Assembly (NCBI RefSeq): GCF_014287895.1
Contig: NZ_JACOPP010000011.1
Span: 45,066-109,065 of the forward strand
DNA length: 64,000 nucleotides
Direction: 5' to 3'
From: Lawsonibacter hominis
GTDB taxonomy: Bacteria; Bacillota; Clostridia; Oscillospirales; Oscillospiraceae
Each line of letters opens with the position of its first letter. Positions within the stretch are counted from its first letter, which is position 1. Of this stretch, positions 1 to 7,387 are shown in pieces. The notes beneath the pieces were generated by a model, which ran no database searches, was not told where the DNA came from, and worked only from the letters and a program-made list of their open reading frames with translations. Both the position numbers and the translations under genes were made by a program.

Positions 1-171
1 TAATCCTTTTTCAGCGCGGCGTTCAGCAGCAGCCGTTCCGGCCCAAGCGTATTACCCTCGGCCAGGACCCGCAGCGGCTCCGGCGAGAGCACCTTTCCCA
101 GGACCAGCGCGTCGGCCGGCGCTCCGCCCGCCAGCGCGTCTACCAGCATCACATACGGGTTTGCTTCCATG
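1..171 (-). CDS. XkdR/DUF2577-like phage protein, partial (N-terminus)
   Basis: Start ATG at 171 to 169; only the first 57 codons are inside the window. The opening MEANPYVMLVDALAGG and the place directly after an XkdQ-like hub gene match the xkdP-xkdQ-xkdR order of PBSX-type tails, where XkdR (DUF2577) is a small baseplate-associated protein of unknown detailed role. The gene is cut by the window edge, not broken. Family assignment rests mainly on synteny. Confidence 0.6.
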
Positions 172-182
172 TTCCCTCCTGC

Positions 183-1181
183 TCAGGCGTCCAACAGCTT
201 TCCCGCCTCCTGCTCGTCCATCAGGTTGCGGAAGTTCAGCGTCAGCTTACACTGATAGAGCCCGTTTTTCCATGTATGTGTGTCCGCATCGATCCAAAAC
301 AGGCCGTAAACGCCGGTATAGGGCTCCCGAACCACCACGCACTCTCCGGCGATCAGGGCCGGATTGCCCAGGCAGGACACCGTGACCGTCTGGCTGACCG
401 CGCCGTCCTCCAGCAGCCGCCGGGCCTGTTTGGCCGTATCCTGTCCCTCAGCCTGCTGAAGGTATGCCTGCATCAGCCCGTAGAGGCCCACGGCCTCCCC
501 GTCCTTCTGTTCGGATACCCTGGCGCCGTTTTTGTCGTAGATGGCCACCTGATTGACCATATTTTCCACGCTCTCCGAGACCGATGCGCTGATCAGGTTG
601 CTGCCCGGACGGAGCACCAGGGTGCGCTCTCCCTGTTTTTTTTCGACGACTTCCAGCGCGGCGCCCCGGAAGCGGATCTGATACCGCCCCCCGGTCTGCT
701 CCGCCGCCAGGGTATAGCCGGTTTGGATGATCTTGTACAGGCTCACCCCGGGGAAATTGCGGGAGACCGGCACTCCCGTGGATGCCAGCGCGCCCACGGA
801 GATCCCGAAGTCCCCGCAGACCCGCCTGGTAATGGATTCCGGCGTCTGATTGGTGAACAGGTAGGCGGCCTCGTTGCGCTTGAGATAGATTCCCCGGTCA
901 AAACAGCCCAGGCCGATCCCGCCGCCGCCGGTGTCCTTATCACGTGAAAACACGAAGCCGTCGAATAAAAGCTCCCCGTTTCGGAACAGCTGCGCCCCGT
1001 CCCCCAATGAACAGGGGATCACCGGCAGGCGCTTGTCCACCGGGGAGGCCGTCAGGGACACATCCAGCGTCCTCCCCACCTGCTTCCCGTTGCCCGCCCA
1101 GGTGCATGACTGCATCAGCGCCGTTGCGTCCTGCGTCCCCGCGCCGGTCGTGAGCAGCAGCTTCAGCGTATCATCCTTCAA
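183..1181 (-). CDS. XkdQ/YqbQ-like tail hub protein
   Basis: A 332-aa protein encoded right after the LysM protein, overlapping it by 11 bp. Its position and the content MSTG-free beta-rich N-terminus followed by LYKIIQTGYTLAAEQTGG and a C-terminal TLNFRNLMDEQEAGK fit the XkdQ/late-control-D family, which forms the hub at the base of contractile tails and links tube to baseplate. Length is typical for the family. The start used here is TTG; GGAGG lies about 17 nt upstream, so translation is probably coupled to the preceding gene. Function is known from the family; assignment is by synteny plus overall resemblance. Confidence 0.75.
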   Translation of the reverse strand: MKDDTLKLLLTTGAGTQDATALMQSCTWAGNGKQVGRTLDVSLTASPVDKRLPVIPCSLGDGAQLFRNGELLFDGFVFSRDKDTGGGGIGLGCFDRGIYLKRNEAAYLFTNQTPESITRRVCGDFGISVGALASTGVPVSRNFPGVSLYKIIQTGYTLAAEQTGGRYQIRFRGAALEVVEKKQGERTLVLRPGSNLISASVSESVENMVNQVAIYDKNGARVSEQKDGEAVGLYGLMQAYLQQAEGQDTAKQARRLLEDGAVSQTVTVSCLGNPALIAGECVVVREPYTGVYGLFWIDADTHTWKNGLYQCKLTLNFRNLMDEQEAGKLLDA

Positions 1182-1965
1182 GACGGTTCAGCGCCTCCTG
1201 CGCAAGGTTTTTGACCGCGGGCCCGGCCTGGAACTTAAATTGTCCCACCGTCTGGTCAAACGTCACCGCAGTCGCCTCCGCCGCCTTCTGGGACAGCGGC
1301 TTCTGCTCCGCAGCCCGGGCGGCGGGCAGCTTGTCCGCGTCCGGCAGCTTCAGCACCTGGCCCGGGTAGATCCGGTTCGGGTTGCAGATACCATTGGCGG
1401 CGGCCAGTTTTCCGTACAGGGATGCGTCGCCGTAGAATCTCCGGGCAATACCTGACAGCGTATCCCCGGCCTGCACCGTGTAGGCCGTCTGTTTTTCCGG
1501 CTGGGTCTCCACAGCTCTGGCCTGGTTCCCGGTGGCTTTCTGCTCCACGGTCTCCGCCGACAGCGTCCGGTACCCGCGCAGGGGGATCGTGCAGTAGATA
1601 TCGTTGGTACCGTCCTGCTCCCGGTACCGGATGGGGTCCAGGATCACAGCGGCGTTGACCGGCGTGTCCGAGACGATGAAGCGCAGTACGGTCCCCGCGT
1701 CGCTCCACTTTTCCAGCCGCTCCAGATAGACAAACGGGTTCGTGCCGGCGCCCGGCTGATTAAATGGGTAGGCATGGGCGGGCAGCAGGCACTCCAGTTC
1801 TACATCCAGGAGCACGGCGCTTCCCGGCAGATTCACATCGCCCGCCTCGTGCATGGTCAGCGGGTTGGCCTTCCGCCCGTGCTCCACGTCATAGCTGGAG
1901 GGCGTGACCGGGAGCACCAGCTCCTCCCCTGTTTCCGTATCCTTGAAAATGAATTTCCGCAGCAT
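1171..1965 (-). CDS. XkdP-like LysM tail/baseplate protein
   Basis: A 264-aa protein with a clear LysM domain at about residues 160-208 (YTVQAGDTLSGIARRFYGD, then IYPGQVLKLP). In PBSX-type phages the LysM protein XkdP follows the tape measure and acts in baseplate assembly or cell-wall engagement at the tail tip. The start ATG at 1965 has a GGGAGAG ribosome site. It overlaps the hub gene by 11 bp, indicating co-translation. Confidence 0.88.
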   Translation of the reverse strand: MLRKFIFKDTETGEELVLPVTPSSYDVEHGRKANPLTMHEAGDVNLPGSAVLLDVELECLLPAHAYPFNQPGAGTNPFVYLERLEKWSDAGTVLRFIVSDTPVNAAVILDPIRYREQDGTNDIYCTIPLRGYRTLSAETVEQKATGNQARAVETQPEKQTAYTVQAGDTLSGIARRFYGDASLYGKLAAANGICNPNRIYPGQVLKLPDADKLPAARAAEQKPLSQKAAEATAVTFDQTVGQFKFQAGPAVKNLAQEALNRLEG

Positions 1966-1996
1966 GGGCGTCTCTCCCTTCCTGTCGCGCGATCCG

Positions 1997-3979
1997 CTAT
2001 GGCTCTGCCAGCAGCGCCGCCCGGCGCACCTCGTTGGCGAATTTTCGGGCCAGCTTGTCCAGGTCGGCTTCCTCCCGTACCGTAACAGGTCCGTTCAGGT
2101 TCAGGTTCACGCTGCCCGCGCCCGCATCCGCCGCCCGCGCCTGGGCGGCGGTCTGCACCCGTTCGCCCTCGTGCAGCAGCGCGGGGAAATCGTCGTAGGG
2201 CACCCGGTCCAGCCCGTAGGCATACCGGTGATAGTTGCTGGCGCCGCCGCCGGTCCGCCGTTCGCCCCGCGTGACGGATGCGTTCCCCGCAAGTGCCGCC
2301 GCAAGGCCTCTGGTGTACCATTGGCCGCGCTCATAGCCTGCGTCCCAGTAATCAGAGTTCATGCCCGCATCGCTGCGGATTCCTTCCACAAGCGTCATCT
2401 CCGCTGCCAGGGCCTCCTGGGCTCCCTCGCTGGCGTTGTACTCGTCCATCCCCCTGACCTTGGCCTGCATCAGGATACGGCCCATCTCGGCCGCATCGTC
2501 CTCCGCCTTGGCCCGCTGGTAGTCCTCGCCCTCCATGGCGGCGTTCACCGCTTCGCGGATATAGCGCTCCTTTTCGTTTTCCAGCTGTGCCTGCCATGCT
2601 CCGATGGCCCGGTTCGCCTCGTCCTGGGCTCCGGCCGCCAGCCACTCCGTCTGGGCCTGGATGCCCTTCTTGCGCGTCTCGTTATAGCCGATGCCGTAGG
2701 CTTCTTCGGCGTTGGCCTCGGCGTCCTCCAGGTTGCCCATCATCCCTTCATAGGTGCTGGCCATGCGCTCGGACAGGCCTCCGTACTGCTCCTGCATGTA
2801 GGTCAGCAGCGCTTCCACCGCATCGGACCCGCGGATCGCTCCGGACGACACCTTTCCCGCGACCGTGGCCGCGTCGCCCCACTGCGAAAGGGCCTCGTAT
2901 ACGTCGATCCCACGCTCTGAAAAATAATTGAGGTACTCCTGCGTGGTTTTGTCCGTGAGCTGCATGCGGGACAGCCCGGCGATCAGCACCCCATTGTCGC
3001 TGGAATCCAGAGACAGCGCTGCGGAGGTATCCGAAAGGGTCTTGAGCATATCCAGCGTCCGGTCCGCCCCGAAGGGTTTTACCATGCTTTTTGCGTAGCT
3101 GGTGATCTCGTCATAGGTGTAGTTGGTGGCGGCCGCCATGGCTTTCACCTCGTCCAGAAAGGCCCCGGCCGACGCATCGCCTCCCAGCAGGGTGGCAAAG
3201 GCCAGCTGTTTCTGCTCCCGGCTGCCGGCAATGCCGGAGCCGGACGTGATCGCCTCATCCCGCGCGGAGATCTGCGCCTCAGCCGCATCCTGCACATAGC
3301 TTTTAAAGGCGTCGTCCCTGGCCGCGAAGATCTCACTCCCGCCCGATATGGCCCCCGAAAGCCCGCCGACCAGTGCGCCGATTGCGATTCCGGGCAGGCC
3401 GAGCGCCGCTCCCATCATGCCCCCGGATACGGCTCCTGACAAAACGGAGGACGCGAAGCGTGCTTCCGGCTCCCCGATCGCGCTGCTGAGAAAGCTGCCG
3501 CCCGCCTGAGCGATCGCATCTCCTACCTGCCGGCTGAGCCCGGCCGACAGAAGGCCCTTCAGCAATCCGGATGCGCCGCTCCCCTCGCTTCCGCCGGAAT
3601 TTCCGGTCTTCCGCAGCTCGTCCCGGTAGCTCATCAGGGATTTGCGGCTGCTGTTCATGGCGCTTTCCGTATCCTTTAGTCTGGCTTTATACTCCTCCTG
3701 CTCCTTGATGGCCTCGTCCAGGATGCCCTTGTGGAGCTCATCACCGAATTTTTTGTACGCGGTCCTGGCCTCCGAGACCTTCTTATTGCTGGCCTCCAGT
3801 GCGGATTTCCACCTGGATGCGTCCGCCGTCAGGGCCTTCTGTTCCTTTTCGTAGGCCGCGCAGGTCTGTTCCAGCGCCTGCATGGCTTTGTCAAAGGCTT
3901 TTGTATTATTGCCCATGGCCTTCATGGTCGGTGACATTTTGTCGTACAGCGTCATGACGATGCCGACTTCCTCCGCCAT
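1997..3979 (-). CDS. Tail tape measure protein
   Basis: About 660 aa. N-terminal region is coiled-coil (roughly residues 20-120, rich in Lys, Glu, Ala), then a Gly/Ala-rich hydrophobic segment (GAALGLPGIAIGALVGGLSG), then a helical region, as expected for a protein that sets tail length and forms the pore-related core. The open frame extends upstream to 4129, but the start at 3979 (MAEEVGIVMTLYDKMSPTM) is chosen because a near-perfect GGAGGTGAT ribosome site sits just before it and the extra N-terminus overlaps a divergent promoter. At 660 residues it implies a fairly short tail. Confidence 0.88.
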   Translation of the reverse strand: MAEEVGIVMTLYDKMSPTMKAMGNNTKAFDKAMQALEQTCAAYEKEQKALTADASRWKSALEASNKKVSEARTAYKKFGDELHKGILDEAIKEQEEYKARLKDTESAMNSSRKSLMSYRDELRKTGNSGGSEGSGASGLLKGLLSAGLSRQVGDAIAQAGGSFLSSAIGEPEARFASSVLSGAVSGGMMGAALGLPGIAIGALVGGLSGAISGGSEIFAARDDAFKSYVQDAAEAQISARDEAITSGSGIAGSREQKQLAFATLLGGDASAGAFLDEVKAMAAATNYTYDEITSYAKSMVKPFGADRTLDMLKTLSDTSAALSLDSSDNGVLIAGLSRMQLTDKTTQEYLNYFSERGIDVYEALSQWGDAATVAGKVSSGAIRGSDAVEALLTYMQEQYGGLSERMASTYEGMMGNLEDAEANAEEAYGIGYNETRKKGIQAQTEWLAAGAQDEANRAIGAWQAQLENEKERYIREAVNAAMEGEDYQRAKAEDDAAEMGRILMQAKVRGMDEYNASEGAQEALAAEMTLVEGIRSDAGMNSDYWDAGYERGQWYTRGLAAALAGNASVTRGERRTGGGASNYHRYAYGLDRVPYDDFPALLHEGERVQTAAQARAADAGAGSVNLNLNGPVTVREEADLDKLARKFANEVRRAALLAEP

Positions 3980-3993
3980 AGGATCACCTCCGC

Positions 3994-4021
3994 TTGACAT
4001 CCGCCGGATCTGCGATATACT
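3994..4021 (+). promoter_or_regulatory. Consensus sigma-A promoter inside the tail operon
   Basis: TTGACA at 3994-3999 and TATACT at 4016-4021 with a 16-bp spacer, pointing away from the tape measure gene toward the small membrane protein at 4047. An Shine-Dalgarno-like AAAGGGGGGC follows at 4031-4040. This lies opposite to all surrounding late genes and would be active in the lysogen. Confidence 0.75.
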
Positions 4022-4046
4022 GGAAATAAAAAAGGGGGGCGTGCTT

Positions 4047-4265
4047 ATGTTTTGGGTGAGGTTCCGCAGCGGGGCATATGGGTTTCGCGGTTTTCTATGG
4101 CTCTGCCTCGGGATGTCCGGTCTGTTCACGGTTTCAATCGGCCCGCTCCTGGCCTGTTCCGGCTATCCCGGCCTGAGCGTCCTGTTCCTCCTTGTGACCC
4201 TTGCCCTGCTGCCGCTTTGCATTTGGGTCTCCGGCGATCCGCATAAAGGCGAGCCGCCGCAATGA
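4047..4265 (+). CDS. Small membrane protein, lysogenic-conversion (moron) candidate
   Basis: 72 aa, starting at ATG 4047, seven bases after a strong GGGGGG-type ribosome site and 26 bases after a consensus promoter. Two hydrophobic segments are visible (about residues 14-34, LWLCLGMSGLFTVSIGPLLA, and 40-61, LSVLFLLVTLALLPLCIW) with a short polar tail. It lies on the strand opposite to the tail operon, between tape measure and the XkdN frameshift product, and is followed by hairpins and a U-tract terminator. No family recognised. Independent promoter, coding start and terminator suggest expression from the prophage in the lysogen; superinfection exclusion or another membrane role is inference only. 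Confidence 0.62.
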   Translation: MFWVRFRSGAYGFRGFLWLCLGMSGLFTVSIGPLLACSGYPGLSVLFLLVTLALLPLCIWVSGDPHKGEPPQ

Positions 4266-4530
4266 TCCGCCGCCCCGTCCGGGGCGGCTTCAAGCGGTCG
4301 AAAACCCCTCTGGAGAAGAGCCTCGCCGAGTTCCGTCGTCCGCAGACGACGGAAGAAAAGGAATCTCCGTCATTTCCGGCGACATGTGCGTCGGAAATGA
4401 CACCTCTCATGACGGACAGGGCGACTTTTCTGCAAGAATCGAGCCCTGTCCGTCATGCATCCCCCTGTCGAAAAAGGCCCTTGCCCTTTTTCGACAGGCT
4501 GCCGCCGCCCCGGCCGGGGCGGCTTTTTTA
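4262..4530. repeat. Hairpin array; part matches a host intergenic repeat
   Basis: About 270 bp without a gene, made of consecutive stem-loops: CCGCCCCG/CGGGGCGG near 4270; TTCCGTCGT/ACGACGGAA near 4331; GTCATTTCCG/CGGAAATGAC near 4368-4404; a 13-bp stem GACGGACAGGGC near 4411-4460; CCTGTCGAAAAAGG with its partner near 4465-4498; and a terminal GC-rich stem. The minus-strand reading of about 4265-4400 shares several blocks in the same order with 60,783-60,890 in the host chromosome (GTCGCCGGAAATGACGG, CTTCCGTCGTCTGCGGACG and a GGTTTT-CGAC block). This is a dispersed repeat family carried by both prophage and host. Confidence 0.7.
4503..4529 (+). terminator. Rho-independent terminator after the plus-strand membrane gene
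   Basis: GC-only stem GCCGCCCCGGCCGGGGCGGC followed by six T residues on the plus strand only. It would stop the transcript from the 3994 promoter, while minus-strand late transcription reads through because no U-tract follows in that direction. Confidence 0.7.
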
Positions 4531-4694
4531 ACGCCGTCCCGGCCTGTGATCGATTTCATAGGACGCCAGCGCCGCCACCAGATCCCGGAAGCCGGGCGGC
4601 TTCAGATAGAACTCGTCCGGCTTCCAGCCCTTGGTGTGAAACAGGTAATACACCAGTCCCAGCTCCGGGTCGCTGCCGTCCTCTATTCGTTTTT
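4528..4694 (-). CDS. Tail assembly chaperone -1 frameshift extension (T part)
   Basis: A 53-codon extension that joins the XkdN-like gene by a -1 shift at the heptamer at 4689-4695. Translation continues RIEDGSDPELGLVYYLFHTK and ends at 4528, giving a fusion of about 178 aa. Programmed frameshifting of two overlapping ORFs upstream of the tape measure gene is a general feature of long-tailed phages; the long product chaperones the tape measure. This ORF has no convincing ribosome site of its own, which supports frameshift expression. Confidence 0.82.
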
Positions 4695-5063
4695 TATTTC
4701 TTCGATGGTATCCCGGCGATAGCCGCACAGCCGTTCTACCGCCCGGCTGATGTCCTCGATCTCTCCGGCCAGCAGCATGGCCTTCACGGTCTCCGCCGGG
4801 GTGGCTCCGCCGAACCGCTCCGCCAGCCGCCGGTCCTTAAAGTCCGGTTCCACCACTCCGGCCAGAAGGATATGCACGTTCAGGTCGGTGCTGTTGGTCT
4901 CCTTCAGTTCGCTGACCCGCCCATACGGCAGGCCCCGCAGGGTAAAGATCACATCCTCCCCGCAGGCCTCGCTCAGGCGCTTGATCCGATACTTTCGCGT
5001 GGGCAGCTGCTTCTGGACGTTCGGTACCTCCGGCCGCAGCAGCAGCTCCAGAAGTTCGCTCAT
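4683..5063 (-). CDS. XkdN-like tail assembly chaperone (G part)
   Basis: 126 aa beginning MSELLELLLRPEVPNVQKQL, matching the XkdN/YqbN type of tail assembly chaperone encoded between tube and tape measure. AGGAGA-type ribosome site precedes the start. The last codons ATA AAA AAC GAA TAG contain a slippery site, so this frame is both the short product and the 5' part of a longer frameshift fusion. It is separated from the tube gene by 355 bp that hold a toxin/antitoxin-like island. Confidence 0.87.
   Translation of the reverse strand: MSELLELLLRPEVPNVQKQLPTRKYRIKRLSEACGEDVIFTLRGLPYGRVSELKETNSTDLNVHILLAGVVEPDFKDRRLAERFGGATPAETVKAMLLAGEIEDISRAVERLCGYRRDTIEEIKNE
4689..4695 (-). other. -1 programmed frameshift site, A AAA AAC
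   Basis: On the minus strand the zero-frame codons read ATA AAA AAC GAA TAG, giving the classical X XXY YYZ heptamer A AAA AAC one codon before the XkdN stop. Slippage by -1 continues as CGA ATA GAG into the open 53-codon extension. Position, sequence and context all match known G/GT tail-chaperone frameshifts. Confidence 0.85.
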
Positions 5064-5088
5064 AAGCTTCTCCTTTCCGGGACGCAGG

Positions 5089-5128
5089 ACGCCCCCGCTC
5101 TGTCGTGCTTGACAAAGCGGGGGCGTCT
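5089..5128. other. Long inverted repeat upstream of xkdN, overlapping antisense promoter
   Basis: GACGCCCCCGCT at 5089 pairs with AGCGGGGGCGTC ending at 5128, extending inward through TGTC/GACA. The right arm contains the -35 box of the plus-strand promoter at 5109. On the minus strand it precedes the xkdN ribosome site without a U-tract. It may end or process the toxin mRNA, or insulate xkdN; function is inferred. Confidence 0.55.
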
Positions 5129-5136
5129 GATATAAT
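5109..5136 (+). promoter_or_regulatory. Perfect-consensus promoter for antisense RNA
   Basis: TTGACA (5109-5114), 16-bp spacer, TATAAT (5131-5136). Both hexamers match the sigma-A consensus exactly. It fires toward the 3' end of the minus-strand 25-codon ORF and no protein-coding start with a ribosome site follows, so the product is best read as a small antisense RNA. Confidence 0.78.
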
Positions 5137-5142
5137 AACCAT

Positions 5143-5241
5143 ACAGGGGCGCTGCGACAAGCGGTCAGCCCAAGTTCAGCTTAACAGGAAAGCCCTGAGA
5201 AACCGTCACTTGGCAGAGTGGCGGTTTCTGCTTTTCACAAT
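5143..5241 (+). ncRNA. Predicted antisense RNA antitoxin (ratA-like arrangement)
   Basis: Begins about seven bases after the TATAAT box and ends at a hairpin AGAAACCG...CGGTTTCT (about 5198-5233) followed by GCTTTT, for an RNA of roughly 100 nt. It is complementary to the last 12 codons and 3' untranslated part of the minus-strand peptide gene at 5206-5283. Convergent, 3'-overlapping toxin mRNA and antisense RNA is the txpA/ratA arrangement. RNA ends are inferred from sequence alone. Confidence 0.65.
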
Positions 5242-5283
5242 AATCGTAACCGTGAAGGCCCCGATATGTAATGTGATCCGCAT
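5206..5283 (-). CDS. 25-aa hydrophobic-basic peptide, type I toxin candidate
   Basis: ATG at 5283, stop at 5206; the product opens MRITLHIGAFTVTIIV and ends in a basic tail (KSRNRHSAK). A strong GGGGGTGA ribosome site lies five bases upstream, and a TTGACA/TATGAT promoter about 55 nt before that. A short hydrophobic stretch plus charged C-terminus is typical of type I toxins, though 16 non-polar residues is short for a membrane span. Its location between the tube (XkdM/YqbM type) and XkdN/YqbN genes is the location of txpA/ratA in the B. subtilis skin element. Too short for ordinary gene calling. Toxicity is inference. Confidence 0.68.
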   Translation of the reverse strand: MRITLHIGAFTVTIIVKSRNRHSAK

Positions 5284-5344
5284 GGCCTCACCCCCTTCCG
5301 GAGGTCGTGGCCAACCGCCTGTCCGTTTGTGCAGCGCCAGTGTC

Positions 5345-5373
5345 ATCATACCCGATGCGCCGCGTTTTGTCAA
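5345..5373 (-). promoter_or_regulatory. Consensus promoter for the 25-aa peptide gene
   Basis: On the minus strand: TTGACA (5373-5368), 17-bp spacer, TATGAT (5350-5345). Transcription would start near 5338, leaving a 54-nt leader before the peptide start. The leader contains CCTCC close to the GGGGG ribosome site, so local pairing could mask it, as in known type I toxin mRNAs. Confidence 0.75.
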
Positions 5374-5418
5374 ACCATGCCTTCCGTCGCTCCCATCGCG
5401 GGGAGCGTGGATGGAAAT

Positions 5419-5847
5419 TCAGGTTCCGATCATATCCAGGAACTCGTAATCGGTAAAGGTGAAGGGAGACTCGACCTTGCCCGGGCTTTTGGCCTCCCAG
5501 TCCGCCAGCGTGAGGTCGTTAAACGAAACGTTCTTCAGCACTACCCGCTCAGCTCCATAGGCGTCCGGATCGTTGAGCTTGGAGATGACCGTAAAGCGGA
5601 TATCCCGCCCGTTGCGGATATACTGCCCGATCACCTGCGCCATGCGGGAGTTGACCTTGTGCATCCGCAGGGAGCCCGTGCAGTCGATGCCGGTCACCTT
5701 TTTGTCGCTGGCCATCTGCCCGCACAGTGCGATATCCTCTTTGTTGAAACCGACCTTGGCCTGAAGGCCGTAACACTCGCTCACCTTGTCGCTGTCCAGC
5801 CACACCTCGCCCCAGGTGCCGGAAATAACCCGCTTTGCAGAATCCAT
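5419..5847 (-). CDS. XkdM-like tail tube protein
   Basis: 142 aa, opening MDSAKRVISGTWGEVWLDSD and ending FTFTDYEFLDMIGT. Size, the GTWGEVWLD-type N-terminus and the position directly after the sheath gene match the XkdM/YqbM tube protein of PBSX-like contractile tails, which stacks as hexameric rings inside the sheath. Intact, with 12 bp to the sheath gene. Confidence 0.88.
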   Translation of the reverse strand: MDSAKRVISGTWGEVWLDSDKVSECYGLQAKVGFNKEDIALCGQMASDKKVTGIDCTGSLRMHKVNSRMAQVIGQYIRNGRDIRFTVISKLNDPDAYGAERVVLKNVSFNDLTLADWEAKSPGKVESPFTFTDYEFLDMIGT

Positions 5848-5859
5848 GCCGTGCCCTCC

Positions 5860-6927
5860 TTAAATGACGACCTTCAGGTCGATGTCCTCGATGGCGTCCA
5901 GTATCTTGACCGCGGCGGCCAGAAAGACCCTTTCCGCCGTATTGGCCTGCTTGATCTCCTGCTCCGTCATGGCCGATGTGTCTGTCCCCACGCTCTGGAG
6001 ATACGCCTCCTGGGCCTCCAGGTCGATGCCCGTGCGGGAGGCGTCCGCCTGCAGGATGCCTCCGAGCTCCAGGGTCCGGAAATACCCGCTGATGGCCGTG
6101 ATGAGCAGGCACTTATTGTCGTAGCTGTTGGCGTACTTGCCGATATAGCTGTCCTGGGCCGTCATGCGGATATCCGCCTGCATCATATCCATGGCTTCTA
6201 CCAGTTTGATCTTCCGGTAGGCCGCTCCCTTGTCCTGGGTGGTGGTCTGGAGGCTGTTCACGCCCCGGCCGACTTTGATCTTCGCGCCATCGTGGAACAG
6301 GATAAATTCGCCGCCGTCGATGGCCTCGTCCATCTCCGCTTCCGTCAGCCTGGTCACGTCGGACACCTCCGGCAGTGTGGCGTAAGTACAGCTGATGGTG
6401 ATCGGAGTTCCCGCGATCAGCCCGGCGATCCGGGAACAATACTGACCGGCGGTAAAGGTCGTGGCGCCTGCCACGATCCCGCCGGTTGTGAAGTTGATGA
6501 CAGCCTCGCTGTCTGCGGCCGTATTGGGCAGAACCGCCTTACAGACGGCGTGGTCGTTGAGCCTGCGGCTTTTGATCCATGCCACGACTGCGGTACACTG
6601 CTCCTCGGTGATATCGGGCGGCCCCGCCAGATAATCGAATACCTGGGTGGCCAGATAATCCAGCGCATCGGTCAGCGCCTCCGCCGCAGCGGGCAGTACA
6701 TAGACGATGACCTTTCTGGGCGGATTGACATAGCCCAGGAACGCGCGCTGAAGATAGGCCTGATTGGCTGCTCCAAGCGTTGTCGGGATCTGTGTCGCGT
6801 TGGTCAGGATATGCGCCCCGTTTCCTTTGCTGTCCTTGATAATCAGCGCCACTATGCCCTTCTCGCTGCGCTGGATCGCTGTAATGGCCGTGTTCTGGAA
6901 CGAAATATTGATATTAGGCAGTCCCAT
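5860..6927 (-). CDS. XkdK-like contractile tail sheath protein
   Basis: About 355 aa starting MGLPNINISFQNTAITAIQR at ATG 6927, seven bases after AGGAGG; a TTG two codons upstream is less likely. The N-terminus and the later ITISCTYATLPEVSDVTRLTE region resemble the XkdK sheath family, whose conformational change drives the tail contraction. The gene sits between the tail terminator and tube genes as expected. It fixes the morphology as a myovirus. Confidence 0.9.
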   Translation of the reverse strand: MGLPNINISFQNTAITAIQRSEKGIVALIIKDSKGNGAHILTNATQIPTTLGAANQAYLQRAFLGYVNPPRKVIVYVLPAAAEALTDALDYLATQVFDYLAGPPDITEEQCTAVVAWIKSRRLNDHAVCKAVLPNTAADSEAVINFTTGGIVAGATTFTAGQYCSRIAGLIAGTPITISCTYATLPEVSDVTRLTEAEMDEAIDGGEFILFHDGAKIKVGRGVNSLQTTTQDKGAAYRKIKLVEAMDMMQADIRMTAQDSYIGKYANSYDNKCLLITAISGYFRTLELGGILQADASRTGIDLEAQEAYLQSVGTDTSAMTEQEIKQANTAERVFLAAAVKILDAIEDIDLKVVI

Positions 6928-7378
6928 CTGCAATACCTCCTGTCAAATTTAGGCTGACCGCGCCCATCGGCGGCCACGTTTCGCCGCCGGGCCGGTCATC
7001 CTGGTAGCTCAGCGTGACCGTTATCTCGGCGTAGTCGTAGTGGTACTCGCCTTTGTTGCCCGCCACGTGCAGCGCGCGGTCCCCGACGCGCAGATAAGCG
7101 GCCGCAAACAGCTCCTGTACCAGCATCATCGTACCGGCCAATGCCGCGACATGGGTGTTATGGTAGCGGTCCACCGTCTCAAACGCGGTCACCACCAGCT
7201 GCGTTTTCACGTCCAGCGTATCGCAGCTTGCGTCCGCCATCTCCACACTCCCCAGGCTGACCAGGAAGGACGGCCGTTCAAAGCCCTCCGGAACCAGATC
7301 CCGGTACACCCTGCGTCCCGGGAAACGCTCGCCCAGCCGCTCCTCCAGTGCGGCCAATATCGTGTTGGGGTTAAGCAT
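6914..7378 (-). CDS. Tail terminator / tail completion-like protein (DUF6838 type)
   Basis: 154 aa, MLNPNTILAALEERLGERFP. Encoded between the HK97-gp10-like gene and the sheath, overlapping the latter by about 14 bp. Small proteins at this site cap the tail tube or sheath. Family naming is from memory of similar prophages; the position is the stronger evidence. Confidence 0.65.
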   Translation of the reverse strand: MLNPNTILAALEERLGERFPGRRVYRDLVPEGFERPSFLVSLGSVEMADASCDTLDVKTQLVVTAFETVDRYHNTHVAALAGTMMLVQELFAAAYLRVGDRALHVAGNKGEYHYDYAEITVTLSYQDDRPGGETWPPMGAVSLNLTGGIADGTA

Positions 7379-7387
7379 ACGCGCCTC

